Part shown: in pieces, positions 36,117 to 45,350 of the stretch
How the letters are laid out: the number at the start of each line of letters is the position of its first letter
Position numbering within the stretch: position 1 is the first letter of the stretch
NCBI RefSeq assembly: GCF_014205835.1
Contig: NZ_JACHCQ010000031.1
Location: forward strand, 20,185-84,184
From: Pedobacter sp. AK013
Lineage (GTDB): Bacteria; Bacteroidota; Bacteroidia; Sphingobacteriales; Sphingobacteriaceae
Direction: 5' to 3'
DNA: 64,000 nucleotides
The notes under the pieces: generated by a model
What the model was told of the DNA's origin: nothing
Databases searched by the model: none
Seen by the model: the letters and a program-made list of their open reading frames with translations, nothing else
Translations under genes and position numbers: made by a program

Positions 36117-36456
36117 TCGCTTAATAAGTTAGTAATTATGCGAAATTTATGAAATACTAATTAATACTGATGCTATATATTAAGAATATTACTTGTTAAA
36201 CCAGTAGTAAATCTTCGCTAAACCAAGCCGTCTAATAAGTTCGGATGCTGAAAAAGAAATTTTAATAGATTTCATGATTTTAAATCTTTTATACACTATT
36301 AACATTTTTTAACAAAATTTATTGTGCGCTTGTAAAAATTATTGCTATCAAGAATGATTCGGGATAAAGCGTTTTATTTTCCATAAATTTGAAATACTTA
36401 TCCAAACCTTTAAGGTTTAATGGATGATTAAGAAAATAATGTCTTAGTATAATATA
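36117..36456. promoter_or_regulatory. Divergent intergenic region with AACCTT palindrome
   Basis: 340 bases between the M13 peptidase (-) and the P-ATPase (+). AAACCTTTAAGGTTT (36404-36418) is a 15-base palindrome about 40 bases upstream of the ATPase ATG and could bind a metal-responsive repressor. The same half (TTTAAGGTT) recurs before the operon at 43.9 kb. No gene seen. Confidence 0.35.
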
Positions 36457-38448
36457 ATGAGCCACTCGCACGATAAAGAAGATAGCTGTTGCAGCAGTAA
36501 AGTACATTCTGCACCAAAACATAACCACGATCATGATCACGCACATGAAGAAGGTGACGATCATGACCACGACCATGGCGGAGATCCATCAGCCTTTAAA
36601 ACTTTTTTGCCAGCCATTGTAACATTGGCTATGCTTCTTGTTGGAATTGCGTTTGACAATCTTTTTAATGTTGCGGCATTTCAGATTATTAGGCCTTATT
36701 GGTACATCGTGGCCTATTTACCTGTGGGTATTCCGGTTTTACGCGAGGTTTGGGAAACTTTTAAAGCCAAAGATTTCTTTACAGAATTCTCTTTAATGTC
36801 TATCGCTACAATCGGTGCTTTTGCCATTGGCCAATACCCTGAAGGGGTAACGGTGATGCTTTTTTATACTATTGGCGAGTTGTTTCAACTGGCAGCGGTA
36901 AACCGTGCCAAAAGGAATATTAAAGCATTACTGGATGTTCGGGCAGATGTAGCACATGTATTTCGTAACGGAAAATACGAAGATATTAATCCTGAAAAAG
37001 TAGAAATTGGCGAAACCATACAAGTAAAGGCTGGTGAGAAAATTCCTTTAGACGGAGAACTGATCAGTGATAAAAGCAGTTTTAATACCGCTGCTTTAAC
37101 AGGCGAAAGCAAACCCCGTACAATTAGTAAGGGTGAATCGATTTTGGCAGGAATGCTTAATCTGGATAAAGTTATTGAAGTTAAAGTTACCAAAGCTTTT
37201 GCCGATAGTGCATTGTCGCGCATTTTGGAGATGGTTCAAAATGCCACTACCCGCAAAGCTAAAACCGAACTTTTTATTCGCAAGTTTGCGAAAATATATA
37301 CCCCGATTGTTTTCTTTTTAGCCCTTGCGCTGGTTACTATACCAATTTTGGTTTTAGGAAGCGAATATCACTTCCAAACCTGGTTATATCGTTCGCTGGT
37401 TTTCTTGGTTATATCTTGCCCATGTGCATTGGTTATTTCTATTCCATTAGGTTATTTTGGCGGCATTGGGGCGGCATCTGCAAATGGCATTCTTTTTAAA
37501 GGTTCTAATTTCCTTGATTTAATTACCAAACTGGATACGGTTGTAATGGATAAAACAGGAACCTTAACAAAAGGCGTTTTTAAGGTTCAGCAAGTAGAAA
37601 GCAGTATTGATCAAGCAGATTTTTTAAATTTATTAACCGCTATAGAAGCTAAATCGACCCATCCGATTGCAAAGGCTATTGTAGAATATGGAGGCGAGAA
37701 AGAAATTCATCCTGCTGAAAACATTGAGGAAATTGCTGGAATGGGTTTAAGAGGGATAGTAAATGGCAAAGCAGTTTTGGCAGGCAACACAAAACTTTTA
37801 GAAAAATTTAATATTGCCTTTGATACCAGGATCGCATCGATTGAAGAAAGTATCGTTGTTGTTGCTGTTGACCAGAAATATGTTGGTTATGTTTTAATTG
37901 CAGATGAAATAAAAGAAGATGCTGCTGAAGCCATTAAGCGGCTTCATGAAAACGGAGTAAAACAGGTTGTGATGTTAAGTGGTGATAAAACCTCGATTGT
38001 TAAAAAAGTAGCAACAGGTTTAAGTATTGATACTTATTTTGGCGATTTATTACCAGAAGATAAAGTTGCCAGGCTGGAAGCTATTAAAAGTGATAAAAGT
38101 AAAGTGGTGGCTTTTGTTGGCGATGGAATAAATGATACCCCTGTGTTGGCCATTAGCGATATTGGTATTGCTATGGGCGCAATGGGGAGTGATGCTGCTA
38201 TTGAAACCGCAGATGTGGTGATTCAAACCGATCAGCCTTCTAAAATTGCAACTGCGGTTAAAATAGGTAAGGCAACTAAAAAAGTTGTGATCCAGAATAT
38301 CGTATTGGCATTTGCTGTAAAAGCAATCGTCTTAATTTTAGGGGCTGGAGGAATAGCAACTATGTGGGAAGCTGTTTTTGCTGATGTTGGTGTGGCACTT
38401 TTAGCCATTTTAAATGCGGTAAGGATACAGAAAATGAAATTTTCTTAA
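36457..38448 (+). CDS. Heavy-metal P1B-ATPase (Zn/Cd/Pb type)
   Basis: 663 residues. A His/Asp-rich N-terminus (KHNHDHDHAHEEGDDHDHDH, residues 21-40) precedes the first TM and should bind metal. The transport motif is CPC (Cys321-Pro-Cys323) in VISCPCALVIS, the phosphorylated aspartate is Asp365 in MDKTGTLTKG, and the hinge is GDGINDTPVLAISD. It exports divalent soft metals using ATP. The type IB-2 (Zn/Cd) assignment rests on the His-rich start and CPC context. No classical CxxC metal-binding domain is seen. A palindrome lies just upstream. Confidence 0.88.
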   Translation: MSHSHDKEDSCCSSKVHSAPKHNHDHDHAHEEGDDHDHDHGGDPSAFKTFLPAIVTLAMLLVGIAFDNLFNVAAFQIIRPYWYIVAYLPVGIPVLREVWETFKAKDFFTEFSLMSIATIGAFAIGQYPEGVTVMLFYTIGELFQLAAVNRAKRNIKALLDVRADVAHVFRNGKYEDINPEKVEIGETIQVKAGEKIPLDGELISDKSSFNTAALTGESKPRTISKGESILAGMLNLDKVIEVKVTKAFADSALSRILEMVQNATTRKAKTELFIRKFAKIYTPIVFFLALALVTIPILVLGSEYHFQTWLYRSLVFLVISCPCALVISIPLGYFGGIGAASANGILFKGSNFLDLITKLDTVVMDKTGTLTKGVFKVQQVESSIDQADFLNLLTAIEAKSTHPIAKAIVEYGGEKEIHPAENIEEIAGMGLRGIVNGKAVLAGNTKLLEKFNIAFDTRIASIEESIVVVAVDQKYVGYVLIADEIKEDAAEAIKRLHENGVKQVVMLSGDKTSIVKKVATGLSIDTYFGDLLPEDKVARLEAIKSDKSKVVAFVGDGINDTPVLAISDIGIAMGAMGSDAAIETADVVIQTDQPSKIATAVKIGKATKKVVIQNIVLAFAVKAIVLILGAGGIATMWEAVFADVGVALLAILNAVRIQKMKFS

Positions 38449-38623
38449 TGGGTTAATTGTTTAAATTGGTTAGCTGATCTTGGAGTAGCGGCCTTAAATT
38501 AAAACATTGATTTTTCTCTTCATTAGTTCAATGATAAACTGCCAATTGAAAACTTCTTAATGGTAAGTAAGATATGTTGAAAAATAGAAAAACAAAATGC
38601 TATAAAATTTAGTATATTTGGTT

Positions 38624-39259
38624 ATGTCTAAGACTGTTCCATATCCTGTTTTAAACGATGATGATGAGCCTGTTAGGCAATTCAATGAACTTGATGCATC
38701 CTTAACTTATAGCTATTCTAATTATTTGAACTGGCTTTTTCCTGAAAGAGTGGAACTGATTAAAGGTAAAATCTTTAAGATGAGTCCTGCGCCATCAAGT
38801 TTTCACCAAATAATCACCGGCAAAATATACCGTAGATTAGGTAACTTTCTTGAAAAACACCCCTGCAGAGTTTTTATTTCTCCATTTGACGTGCGTTTTC
38901 CGAAAGAAAGCGAAAATAATAAAGAAATCTTTACCGTTTTACAACCTGATATTTGTGTGATCTGCGATGGAAACAAAGTTGATGCCCGTGGTTGTATTGG
39001 TGCGCCTGACTTGGTTGTAGAGGTTTTGTCTCCAGGAAATACCAAAATGGAATTGCTTAATAAATACCGCGTTTATGAAGAATTTAGTGTTAAAGAATAT
39101 TGGGTGGTAAGTCAGGGCGATCAAACCATTTTAATTTACACTCTTAATGAAATGGGTAAATTTCGGCCCTCTAAAATATTTACACTAAGCGAGAAAATTA
39201 CTTCAAAAGTATTACCGGGTTTTGAACTGGCATTGGATGACGTTTTTGAGGATATATAA
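38624..39259 (+). CDS. Uma2 family endonuclease-like protein, copy 1
   Basis: 211 residues from ATG 38624 (an upstream TTG adds two residues). PD-(D/E)xK nuclease fold of the Uma2 family: DICVICDG..., then GAPDLVVEVLSPGN with Asp and Glu, and the lysine in NKYRVYEE. Relatives are expanded in several phyla and are often linked to mobile DNA; the activity is mostly untested. The next gene is a close paralogue in the same orientation (44-base gap), so a tandem duplication. The N-terminal ~45 residues and the C-terminal ~80 are nearly identical, while the middle has diverged. Confidence 0.8.
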   Translation: MSKTVPYPVLNDDDEPVRQFNELDASLTYSYSNYLNWLFPERVELIKGKIFKMSPAPSSFHQIITGKIYRRLGNFLEKHPCRVFISPFDVRFPKESENNKEIFTVLQPDICVICDGNKVDARGCIGAPDLVVEVLSPGNTKMELLNKYRVYEEFSVKEYWVVSQGDQTILIYTLNEMGKFRPSKIFTLSEKITSKVLPGFELALDDVFEDI

Positions 39260-39306
39260 AATCCATTAATATTTTTGAATTACTACTTTTTTTAGTATAT
39301 TCGGTG

Positions 39307-39942
39307 ATGTCTAAACCTGTTCCATATCCTGTTTTAAGCGATGATGAGCCTGTTAGGCAGTTCAATGAACTTGATGCATCCTTAACTTATAGCTATTCCA
39401 ACTATTTGAACTGGCTTTTTCCTGAAAGAGTGGAACTGATTAAAGGTAAAGTCTTTAAGATGAGCCCGGCACCCTCGAGGGGTCATCAGGAAGTGGCCGG
39501 GAGTATTTTTTTAAATCTGGGTATTTTTCTAAAAGATAAACCATGCAAAGTTTATTCTGCTCCGTTTGATGTTCGCTTTCCAAAAGAAAGTAAAGCTGAT
39601 AAGGATGTATATACGGTATTACAACCCGATATTTGTGTTGTTTGTGATAAAAGTAAACTAGATGCCCGCGGCTGTATTGGTGCCCCTGATCTTGTTATCG
39701 AAATTTTATCTCCTGGTAATACAAAAATGGAACTGCTTAATAAATACCGCGTTTACGAAGAATTTGGTGTTAAAGAATATTGGGTAGTGAGCCAAAGTGA
39801 TCAAAGTATTTTGATATATACCTTAGACGAGACGGGTAAATTTCAGCCTTCTAAAATATTCACTTTAAGCGAAAAAATTACGTCAACCGTGTTGCCTGGT
39901 TTCGAATTGGCATTGGATGACGTTTTTGATGACGTAGAGTAA
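39307..39942 (+). CDS. Uma2 family endonuclease-like protein, copy 2
   Basis: 211 residues from ATG 39307 (the GTG before adds one). Same fold and motif set as copy 1 (GAPDLVIEILSPGN; NKYRVYEE). The upstream sequence TTAGTATATT-CGG also copies that of copy 1 (AGTATATTTGG), so the duplication includes the leader. The central segment (SRGHQEVAGSIFLNLGIFLK versus SFHQIITGKIYRRLG) is where the pair differs. Confidence 0.8.
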   Translation: MSKPVPYPVLSDDEPVRQFNELDASLTYSYSNYLNWLFPERVELIKGKVFKMSPAPSRGHQEVAGSIFLNLGIFLKDKPCKVYSAPFDVRFPKESKADKDVYTVLQPDICVVCDKSKLDARGCIGAPDLVIEILSPGNTKMELLNKYRVYEEFGVKEYWVVSQSDQSILIYTLDETGKFQPSKIFTLSEKITSTVLPGFELALDDVFDDVE

Positions 39943-40149
39943 GTGTTTTATGGAAATGCATTATCATTCTTTCTTGCATGAACCAATTTTTCTAAACCTG
40001 ATTAAAGTGTAGCGATAACAAAATAACGAAAACTTGCATTGCAAAACAGCTAAATCAAAATGCGGCACTTGCTCTCCAAAAACTAATGACCTTTCTCCCA
40101 TACACACTCGTCCGAAGTTTAACTGCTTTAGTCTTTCCGCTTACTTGGC

Positions 40150-40180
40150 TTTGGTCTTTCAGCTTAATTAGCTATTTTTG
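40150..40180 (+). promoter_or_regulatory. Consensus Bacteroidota promoter of valS
   Basis: TTTG (40150-40153), a 19-base spacer and TATTTTTG (40173-40180), a full match to the -33/-7 sigma-ABfr consensus, 16 bases before the ATG at 40197. Preceding DNA (40085-40150) is a pyrimidine-rich low-complexity tract with CTTTGGTCTTTC. Confidence 0.7.
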
Positions 40181-40196
40181 AACTTTTAATACATTC

Positions 40197-42863
40197 ATGA
40201 GCATATCCACCAAGTACAATCCTGCAGAAACAGAAGATAAATGGTATAGCTATTGGCTATCTAAAAAGTTTTTTCACTCAGAACCCGATGAACGCGAGCC
40301 TTACACCATTGTAATTCCGCCACCAAACGTCACAGGTGTACTGCACATGGGGCATATGCTCAATAATACCATTCAGGATGTATTGATCCGTAAAGCCCGT
40401 ATGCAAGGTAAAAATGCATGCTGGGTGCCAGGAACCGACCACGCCTCTATTGCTACTGAAGCAAAGGTTGTAGCGATGCTAAAAGAGCAGGGCATTAATA
40501 AAAAAGACCTTTCGCGGGAAGAATTTTTGAAATATGCCTGGGAGTGGAAGGAGAAATACGGGGGTATTATTTTAGAGCAGTTAAAGAAACTGGGAGCAAG
40601 CTGTGATTGGGATCGTACCCGTTTTACCATGGAAGAAGATCTTTCTGAAGCGGTGATTGATTCATTTATCCACCTCTACAAAAAAGGTTGGATTTACCGT
40701 GGTATCCGCATGGTAAACTGGGATCCTGCCGGTAAAACCGCGGTTTCTGATGAAGAGGTGATCCGTAAAGAGGTTAATCAAAAGTTATACTATATAAAAT
40801 ACCTAATTTCTGGTACAACAGATCAGTTTTTAACGATTGCAACCACGCGCCCGGAAACCATAATGGCCGATGCAGCCATCTGTATCAACCCGAATGACGA
40901 ACGTTTTACGCACCTCAAAGGCAAAAAAGTTTTTGTACCGTTGGTTAACCACGAAATTCCGGTTATTGAAGATGAATATGTAGATATCGAATTTGGAACA
41001 GGTTGTTTAAAAGTTACACCGGCACATGATTTAAACGATTATGAACTGGGCGTAAAACACAATTTGCCGGTTACCGATATCTTAAACGATGATGGAACCT
41101 TAAATGAACTGGCGGTTATTTTAGTGGGTGAAGACAGGTTTGTTGCCCGTAAGAAAATCGCTAAAATGCTGGAAGAGGCCGGTCACTTGGATAAAGTGGA
41201 AGATTATAAATCGCAGGTTGGTTTTTCCGAACGTACTGATGCAGCCATCGAGCCAAAACTTTCTATGCAATGGTTTGTAAAGATGAAAGAGATGGCACAG
41301 CCAGCTTTGGATGATGTGTTGAATGGAGAAGTAAACCTGATTCCGAATAAATTTGAAAATACCTACCGCCACTGGATGGAAAATGTACGCGATTGGAACA
41401 TTAGCCGCCAGTTATGGTGGGGGCAAAGAATTCCGGCCTGGTATGACGATAAAGGAAACTGGGTGGTTGCCAAAACCAAAGATGAAGCCTTAGAAGAATT
41501 CTGGAAGAAAAAACATCTGAACGAGAATTGTTCGGAAGCTGAAAAAGCTGGATTCAAACATCAGTTAGCGCCATTTTTAAGACAGGATGATGACGTAATG
41601 GATACCTGGTTCTCCTCGTGGTTATGGCCAATTTCGGTTTTTGATGACTTTAAAAATCCTGAAAATAAAGACATCAATTATTATTACCCAACTAACGATC
41701 TGGTTACCGCGCCTGAAATTTTATTCTTCTGGGTGGCCCGCATGATTATGGCGGGGCATGAGTTTATGGGTAAAAAACCATTTACGAATGTATATTTAAC
41801 GGGGATAGTACGCGATAAACTGGGACGGAAAATGTCTAAATCGCTGGGCAATTCACCAGATCCGATTGGATTGATTGAAAAATATGGTGCTGATGCCGTT
41901 CGTGTGGGTATGTTAATGTCATCTCCTGCCGGTAACGATTTAATGTTTGATGAAGCTTATTGCGAGCAGGGGCGTAATTTTGCCAGTAAAATATGGAATG
42001 CTTTCCGTTTGGTAAAAGGATGGGAGGTTGATGAAAACCTGGTGAATCCGAATACCCAGGCCATTTTGTGGTTCGAAAACCGCTTTAATGAGGCATTAGT
42101 AGAAATTGAAGCCAACTTTAAGCAATACAGGCTGTCTGAAGCATTAATGATTACTTATAAGTTGGTTTGGGATGATTTCTGTGCCTGGTATTTAGAAATG
42201 GTTAAACCTGCTTACCAGCAGCCAATTGATGCAGATAGTTATCAGGCAACAATTGCATTCTTTGAAAATATCATCAAATTATTGCACCCGAATATGCCTT
42301 TCATTACCGAAGAGTTATGGCATGATGATTTGTTTGCAGATCGTGGCGAAATGGACTGTTGTATTGTGGCCGAATTCCCGAAAGGTGGGGCTTTTGATGA
42401 GCAATTATTGAAAGATGCGGAGGTAATTAAAACCGTTGTAGCTGAAATTAGAAATGTAAGGAACCAGAAACAGATTTCTCCTAAAGAAGCGCTGCCTTTA
42501 AGTATCAAAATAAATTCTGATCTTGACTATGAAAAATGGTTAAACATTGTTTTCAAACTGGCCAATGTATCAGAAGCTGAAATTGTAAACGATAAAATTG
42601 TTGGTGCAACTGCTTTTATGGCTGGTAAAGATGAATTTTTTATCCCGCTAACCGAAAACGTTGATTTAGAGGCAGAGCGCGAACGCTTAAATGCCGATTT
42701 AATTTATCTGCAGGGTTTTTTAAAATCAGTTGATTCCAAACTAAACAACGAACGCTTTGTGCAGAATGCGAAACCAGAAGTTATTGCTAACGAACGCAAC
42801 AAAAAAGCCGATGCTGAGGCGAAAATCAGAATTATTGAAGAAAGTTTAGCGGTTTTAGGCTAA
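40197..42863 (+). CDS. valS: Valyl-tRNA synthetase
   Basis: 888 residues, class I aminoacyl-tRNA synthetase. It charges tRNA-Val and edits misactivated threonine. The HIGH box is in PPPNVTGVLHMGHMLNNTIQ (42-61), KMSKS is in RKMSKSLGNS (near 545), the editing (CP1) domain lies about 190-345 with TTRPETIMADAAI, and DTWFSSWLWP near 467 is family-typical. The C-terminal ~70 residues form a tRNA-contacting coiled coil (NVDLEAERERLNADLIYLQG). A consensus promoter lies directly in front, and a perfect hairpin follows. Confidence 0.95.
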   Translation: MSISTKYNPAETEDKWYSYWLSKKFFHSEPDEREPYTIVIPPPNVTGVLHMGHMLNNTIQDVLIRKARMQGKNACWVPGTDHASIATEAKVVAMLKEQGINKKDLSREEFLKYAWEWKEKYGGIILEQLKKLGASCDWDRTRFTMEEDLSEAVIDSFIHLYKKGWIYRGIRMVNWDPAGKTAVSDEEVIRKEVNQKLYYIKYLISGTTDQFLTIATTRPETIMADAAICINPNDERFTHLKGKKVFVPLVNHEIPVIEDEYVDIEFGTGCLKVTPAHDLNDYELGVKHNLPVTDILNDDGTLNELAVILVGEDRFVARKKIAKMLEEAGHLDKVEDYKSQVGFSERTDAAIEPKLSMQWFVKMKEMAQPALDDVLNGEVNLIPNKFENTYRHWMENVRDWNISRQLWWGQRIPAWYDDKGNWVVAKTKDEALEEFWKKKHLNENCSEAEKAGFKHQLAPFLRQDDDVMDTWFSSWLWPISVFDDFKNPENKDINYYYPTNDLVTAPEILFFWVARMIMAGHEFMGKKPFTNVYLTGIVRDKLGRKMSKSLGNSPDPIGLIEKYGADAVRVGMLMSSPAGNDLMFDEAYCEQGRNFASKIWNAFRLVKGWEVDENLVNPNTQAILWFENRFNEALVEIEANFKQYRLSEALMITYKLVWDDFCAWYLEMVKPAYQQPIDADSYQATIAFFENIIKLLHPNMPFITEELWHDDLFADRGEMDCCIVAEFPKGGAFDEQLLKDAEVIKTVVAEIRNVRNQKQISPKEALPLSIKINSDLDYEKWLNIVFKLANVSEAEIVNDKIVGATAFMAGKDEFFIPLTENVDLEAERERLNADLIYLQGFLKSVDSKLNNERFVQNAKPEVIANERNKKADAEAKIRIIEESLAVLG

Positions 42864-42875
42864 TAATAATCTCAC

Positions 42876-42908
42876 AGACCTGTAAGGTTTTTAAAACCTT
42901 ACAGGTCT
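42876..42908 (+). terminator. Perfect hairpin after valS
   Basis: AGACCTGTAAGGTTT (42876-42890) and AAACCTTACAGGTCT (42894-42908) pair over 15 bases with a 3-base loop. The following CTTTAATT is a poor T run, so it may be an attenuating structure or repeat rather than a strong terminator. Confidence 0.55.
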
Positions 42909-42923
42909 CTTTAATTAAAAAAT

Positions 42924-43607
42924 ATGATACGCTCTCAGAATTTATTATGCATTTTTTCCTGCCTGTTATTATTTATTGTTTCCTGTAAGAAAGAAGGCGA
43001 TAAAGAAGAGGTACTGAAATATCCCATTTCCTTAACTTATAAATCTTACAGTAAGGGAAAAATGAGGATGTGGACAATGAATGGCGAGGTACTGGATCAA
43101 CAAAAAATAGCAAATTTTGCAGGAAATGCCTTTGCTAATTCATTTGATGCCAATTTTTATCAGATAAAATTTACTAAAGCCGATTCTGCAGAAATTAGAT
43201 ATCCACCTGCATTGGATGGATTTTGGACTTACAAAGTTAAGGATTCTGCTAATATTGATTTTAAAGGTGATGTTCATCTGTTTCATGGAATGGTGTTTGG
43301 GAACCAAGCTACGCTTGATCGGTCTTTTCTAATATATAGAACCAGCATTTATACTCAACCTGTGAGGGTAATCAATCAACCAACATCAATTCCTCCCATT
43401 ATTTACAGGGCAGATTTAGGATTTAAAGCTATGGGGAATAAAAAAGCCCTTACGATCTCTGGTTATCTTTATAAATTGCGCCTGTATAACAGAGCTGCTA
43501 TTTTTAGCGGTCACATGTTCGGTGATTTTAACGAGCGATTTTTAAACGAATTACAAGATCGTGATACTTTAGTTGTGCAGTTGACTAAAAATAATTGGGC
43601 GCTGTAA
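42924..43607 (+). CDS. Hypothetical lipoprotein, 227 aa
   Basis: MIRSQNLLCIFSCLLLFIVSC gives lipobox Cys21 followed by KKE. The body is beta-rich with no motif I know (ISLTYKSYSKGKMRMWTMNG; LGFKAMGNKKALTISGYLYK). Probably a Bacteroidota envelope lipoprotein with a single domain. It lies 16 bases after the hairpin of valS and has its own terminator. Confidence 0.6.
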   Translation: MIRSQNLLCIFSCLLLFIVSCKKEGDKEEVLKYPISLTYKSYSKGKMRMWTMNGEVLDQQKIANFAGNAFANSFDANFYQIKFTKADSAEIRYPPALDGFWTYKVKDSANIDFKGDVHLFHGMVFGNQATLDRSFLIYRTSIYTQPVRVINQPTSIPPIIYRADLGFKAMGNKKALTISGYLYKLRLYNRAAIFSGHMFGDFNERFLNELQDRDTLVVQLTKNNWAL

Positions 43608-43633
43608 AAAATAACCTACAAGGTATATTCAGT

Positions 43634-43666
43634 CCATTAGAAATTTAGTTTCTAATGGCTTTTTTA
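43634..43666 (+). terminator. Terminator after the 227-aa lipoprotein
   Basis: CCATTAGAAA (43634-43643) and TTTCTAATGG (43649-43658) followed by CTTTTTTATTT. Confidence 0.75.
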
Positions 43667-43772
43667 TTTAATTCGAATAAAATTATTTGATTAAGAATAG
43701 ATTATTTCAAACGTTTTCCTAAAATAGTAAAAAGATCTTATTGCAGTAAATATTAGCCATCCAGGCCTTTTA

Positions 43773-43872
43773 TTTAAGGTTAATGTGATGGTTAACCATT
43801 ATTTTAATTTAAGGTTTCAAAAATATTACTTACGAAAATTTAAGGTTTATTTTTATTAACCATATTTTAGGT
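43773..43872 (+). promoter_or_regulatory. Repeated TTTAAGGTT boxes and a GGTTAACC palindrome upstream of Gfo/Idh operon
   Basis: TTTAAGGTT occurs at 43773, 43808 and 43839, with a related TTTTAGGTT near 43864, so the steps are about 35, 31 and 25 bases. ATGGTTAACCAT (43788-43799) is a perfect 12-base palindrome between the first two. This is 70-170 bases upstream of the oxidoreductase start, where operators would sit. It is inference only. Confidence 0.35.
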
Positions 43873-43943
43873 TCTGTTAAGCAATTTGCGGGAAGGCAGA
43901 CTGTTTAAATACTTTTCTAACCTTATTTAAACTGTTTTATTCT

Positions 43944-45299
43944 ATGGAAAATTCCAGAAGAAAATTTATTAAACAATCGGCAATATTTGCTGCGGCAACT
44001 TATGCGGGTACCATGGGCATGAGTGCCAAAAGTTACGGCCGTATCATTGGTGCAAATGATCGGGTACGTGTTGGTGTTGTTGGATTTTCTGACCGATTTA
44101 AAGATACCCTTTTGCCTTGTTTTTTGAACCACAATAAGGAGCTGAATTTCGATATTGTTGGCCTTTCCGATCTTTGGAACTACCGTAGAGATTTAGGGAT
44201 TGCCCATTTAAAAGAAAAATTCGGCCATGATATTAAAGCCTGCCGTAACAATGATGAGCTTTATGCAATGAAAGATCTTGATGCTGTAATTATCAGTACT
44301 GCCGATTTTCAGCACGCGCTCCATACCATCGAGGCCGTAAAAGCCAATTGCGATGCGTATGTAGAAAAGCCTTTTGCCGAAACCATGGACGATGCTAAAG
44401 CTGCATTTAAAGCGGTTAAGGCAAGTAAACAGATTGTACAAATTGGCTCGCAAAGAAGAAGTGGTGAGAATTATATCAACGCGGCAAAATTTATACAGGA
44501 CGGAAAATTCGGACCAATCACTGCTGTTGATCTGGTATGGAATGTAAACCAGCCTGGCAGATGGCGCAGACCAGATTTAGTGGCTAAATTAAAAGAAGAA
44601 GATATTGATTGGAAACGTTTCTTAATGAACCGCCCGGTTGAAGCCTTCGATCCACGGAAATATTTAGAATACAGGTTGTTCTGGCCTTATTCATCTGGTA
44701 TGCCCGGGCAGTGGATGTCGCACCAGATTGATACGGTGCATTGGTTTACCAATCTGAAACATCCACGGAGTGTAGTGGCAAATGGAGGCATTTACACCTG
44801 GAAAGATGGCCGTAGAAACTGGGATTCGATGGTTGCGGTATTCGATTACGGTCAGCCGGATATGACCGACGGTTTCCAGGTTACTTTCACCTCAAGAATG
44901 CAGAATAGTGTAGGCGATGTAGGCGAAGTTTACTATTCAAATGGTGGGGAGTTGAATTTAATTACCAATAAGGTATCGCCAAAAGGTGGTTTAAGGGAAA
45001 AAGAGGCAGCCGCCATGGGACTAAAAGCTAACCTTTTACCTGAATTTGATTTAAGCAAAACCGAAATTAAAGCCGCAACTGGTGCCAATATGGGTGGTGA
45101 TGGGTTAACCTCTGGCCATATGCGAAACTGGATGGAATGTGTGCGTAGCCGAAAAACACCAAATGCCCCTGTTGAAGCAGGTTATTCGCACTCTATTGCC
45201 AATATCATGACCAATGCTGCAGTACGCACGGGTGCGAAAGCAGTTTTCGATGAAGGTAAACAGGAAGTAATGGCAAACGGAAAAGTATTTAAATATTAA
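43944..45299 (+). CDS. Gfo/Idh/MocA oxidoreductase with Tat leader
   Basis: 451 residues. The leader has a twin-arginine start (NSRRKFIKQSAIFAAATYAG), so it is probably exported folded with NAD(P). The Rossmann part reads RVRVGVVGFSDRF, the dinucleotide step AVIISTADFQHA and the family lysine in YVEKPFAE. The C-terminal alpha/beta domain contains MPGQWMSHQIDTVHWF and GVQTY-like GGIYTWKDGR. The family oxidises sugar C-OH; with the adjacent DUF1080 gene, oxidation at C3 of a glycoside is the likeliest role (inference). It is 51 bases upstream of DUF1080. Confidence 0.83.
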   Translation: MENSRRKFIKQSAIFAAATYAGTMGMSAKSYGRIIGANDRVRVGVVGFSDRFKDTLLPCFLNHNKELNFDIVGLSDLWNYRRDLGIAHLKEKFGHDIKACRNNDELYAMKDLDAVIISTADFQHALHTIEAVKANCDAYVEKPFAETMDDAKAAFKAVKASKQIVQIGSQRRSGENYINAAKFIQDGKFGPITAVDLVWNVNQPGRWRRPDLVAKLKEEDIDWKRFLMNRPVEAFDPRKYLEYRLFWPYSSGMPGQWMSHQIDTVHWFTNLKHPRSVVANGGIYTWKDGRRNWDSMVAVFDYGQPDMTDGFQVTFTSRMQNSVGDVGEVYYSNGGELNLITNKVSPKGGLREKEAAAMGLKANLLPEFDLSKTEIKAATGANMGGDGLTSGHMRNWMECVRSRKTPNAPVEAGYSHSIANIMTNAAVRTGAKAVFDEGKQEVMANGKVFKY

Positions 45300-45310
45300 A
45301 ATAGAAATAT

Positions 45311-45333
45311 CGTCATTTCGAGAAAGAATGACG
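45311..45333. repeat. Small CGTCATT hairpin between operon genes
   Basis: CGTCATT (45311-45317) and AATGACG (45327-45333), between the Gfo/Idh stop and the DUF1080 start. It resembles the CGTCATTTCGAG type of dispersed palindrome and may form a processing or stability stem in the message. Confidence 0.5.
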
Positions 45334-45350
45334 GCAAGAAAAAACGTATC

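Noticed and set aside
36319..36576. Minus-strand frame opposite the His-rich start of the P-ATPase
   Set aside because: Methionine- and valine-rich translation is the antisense of His/Asp codons.
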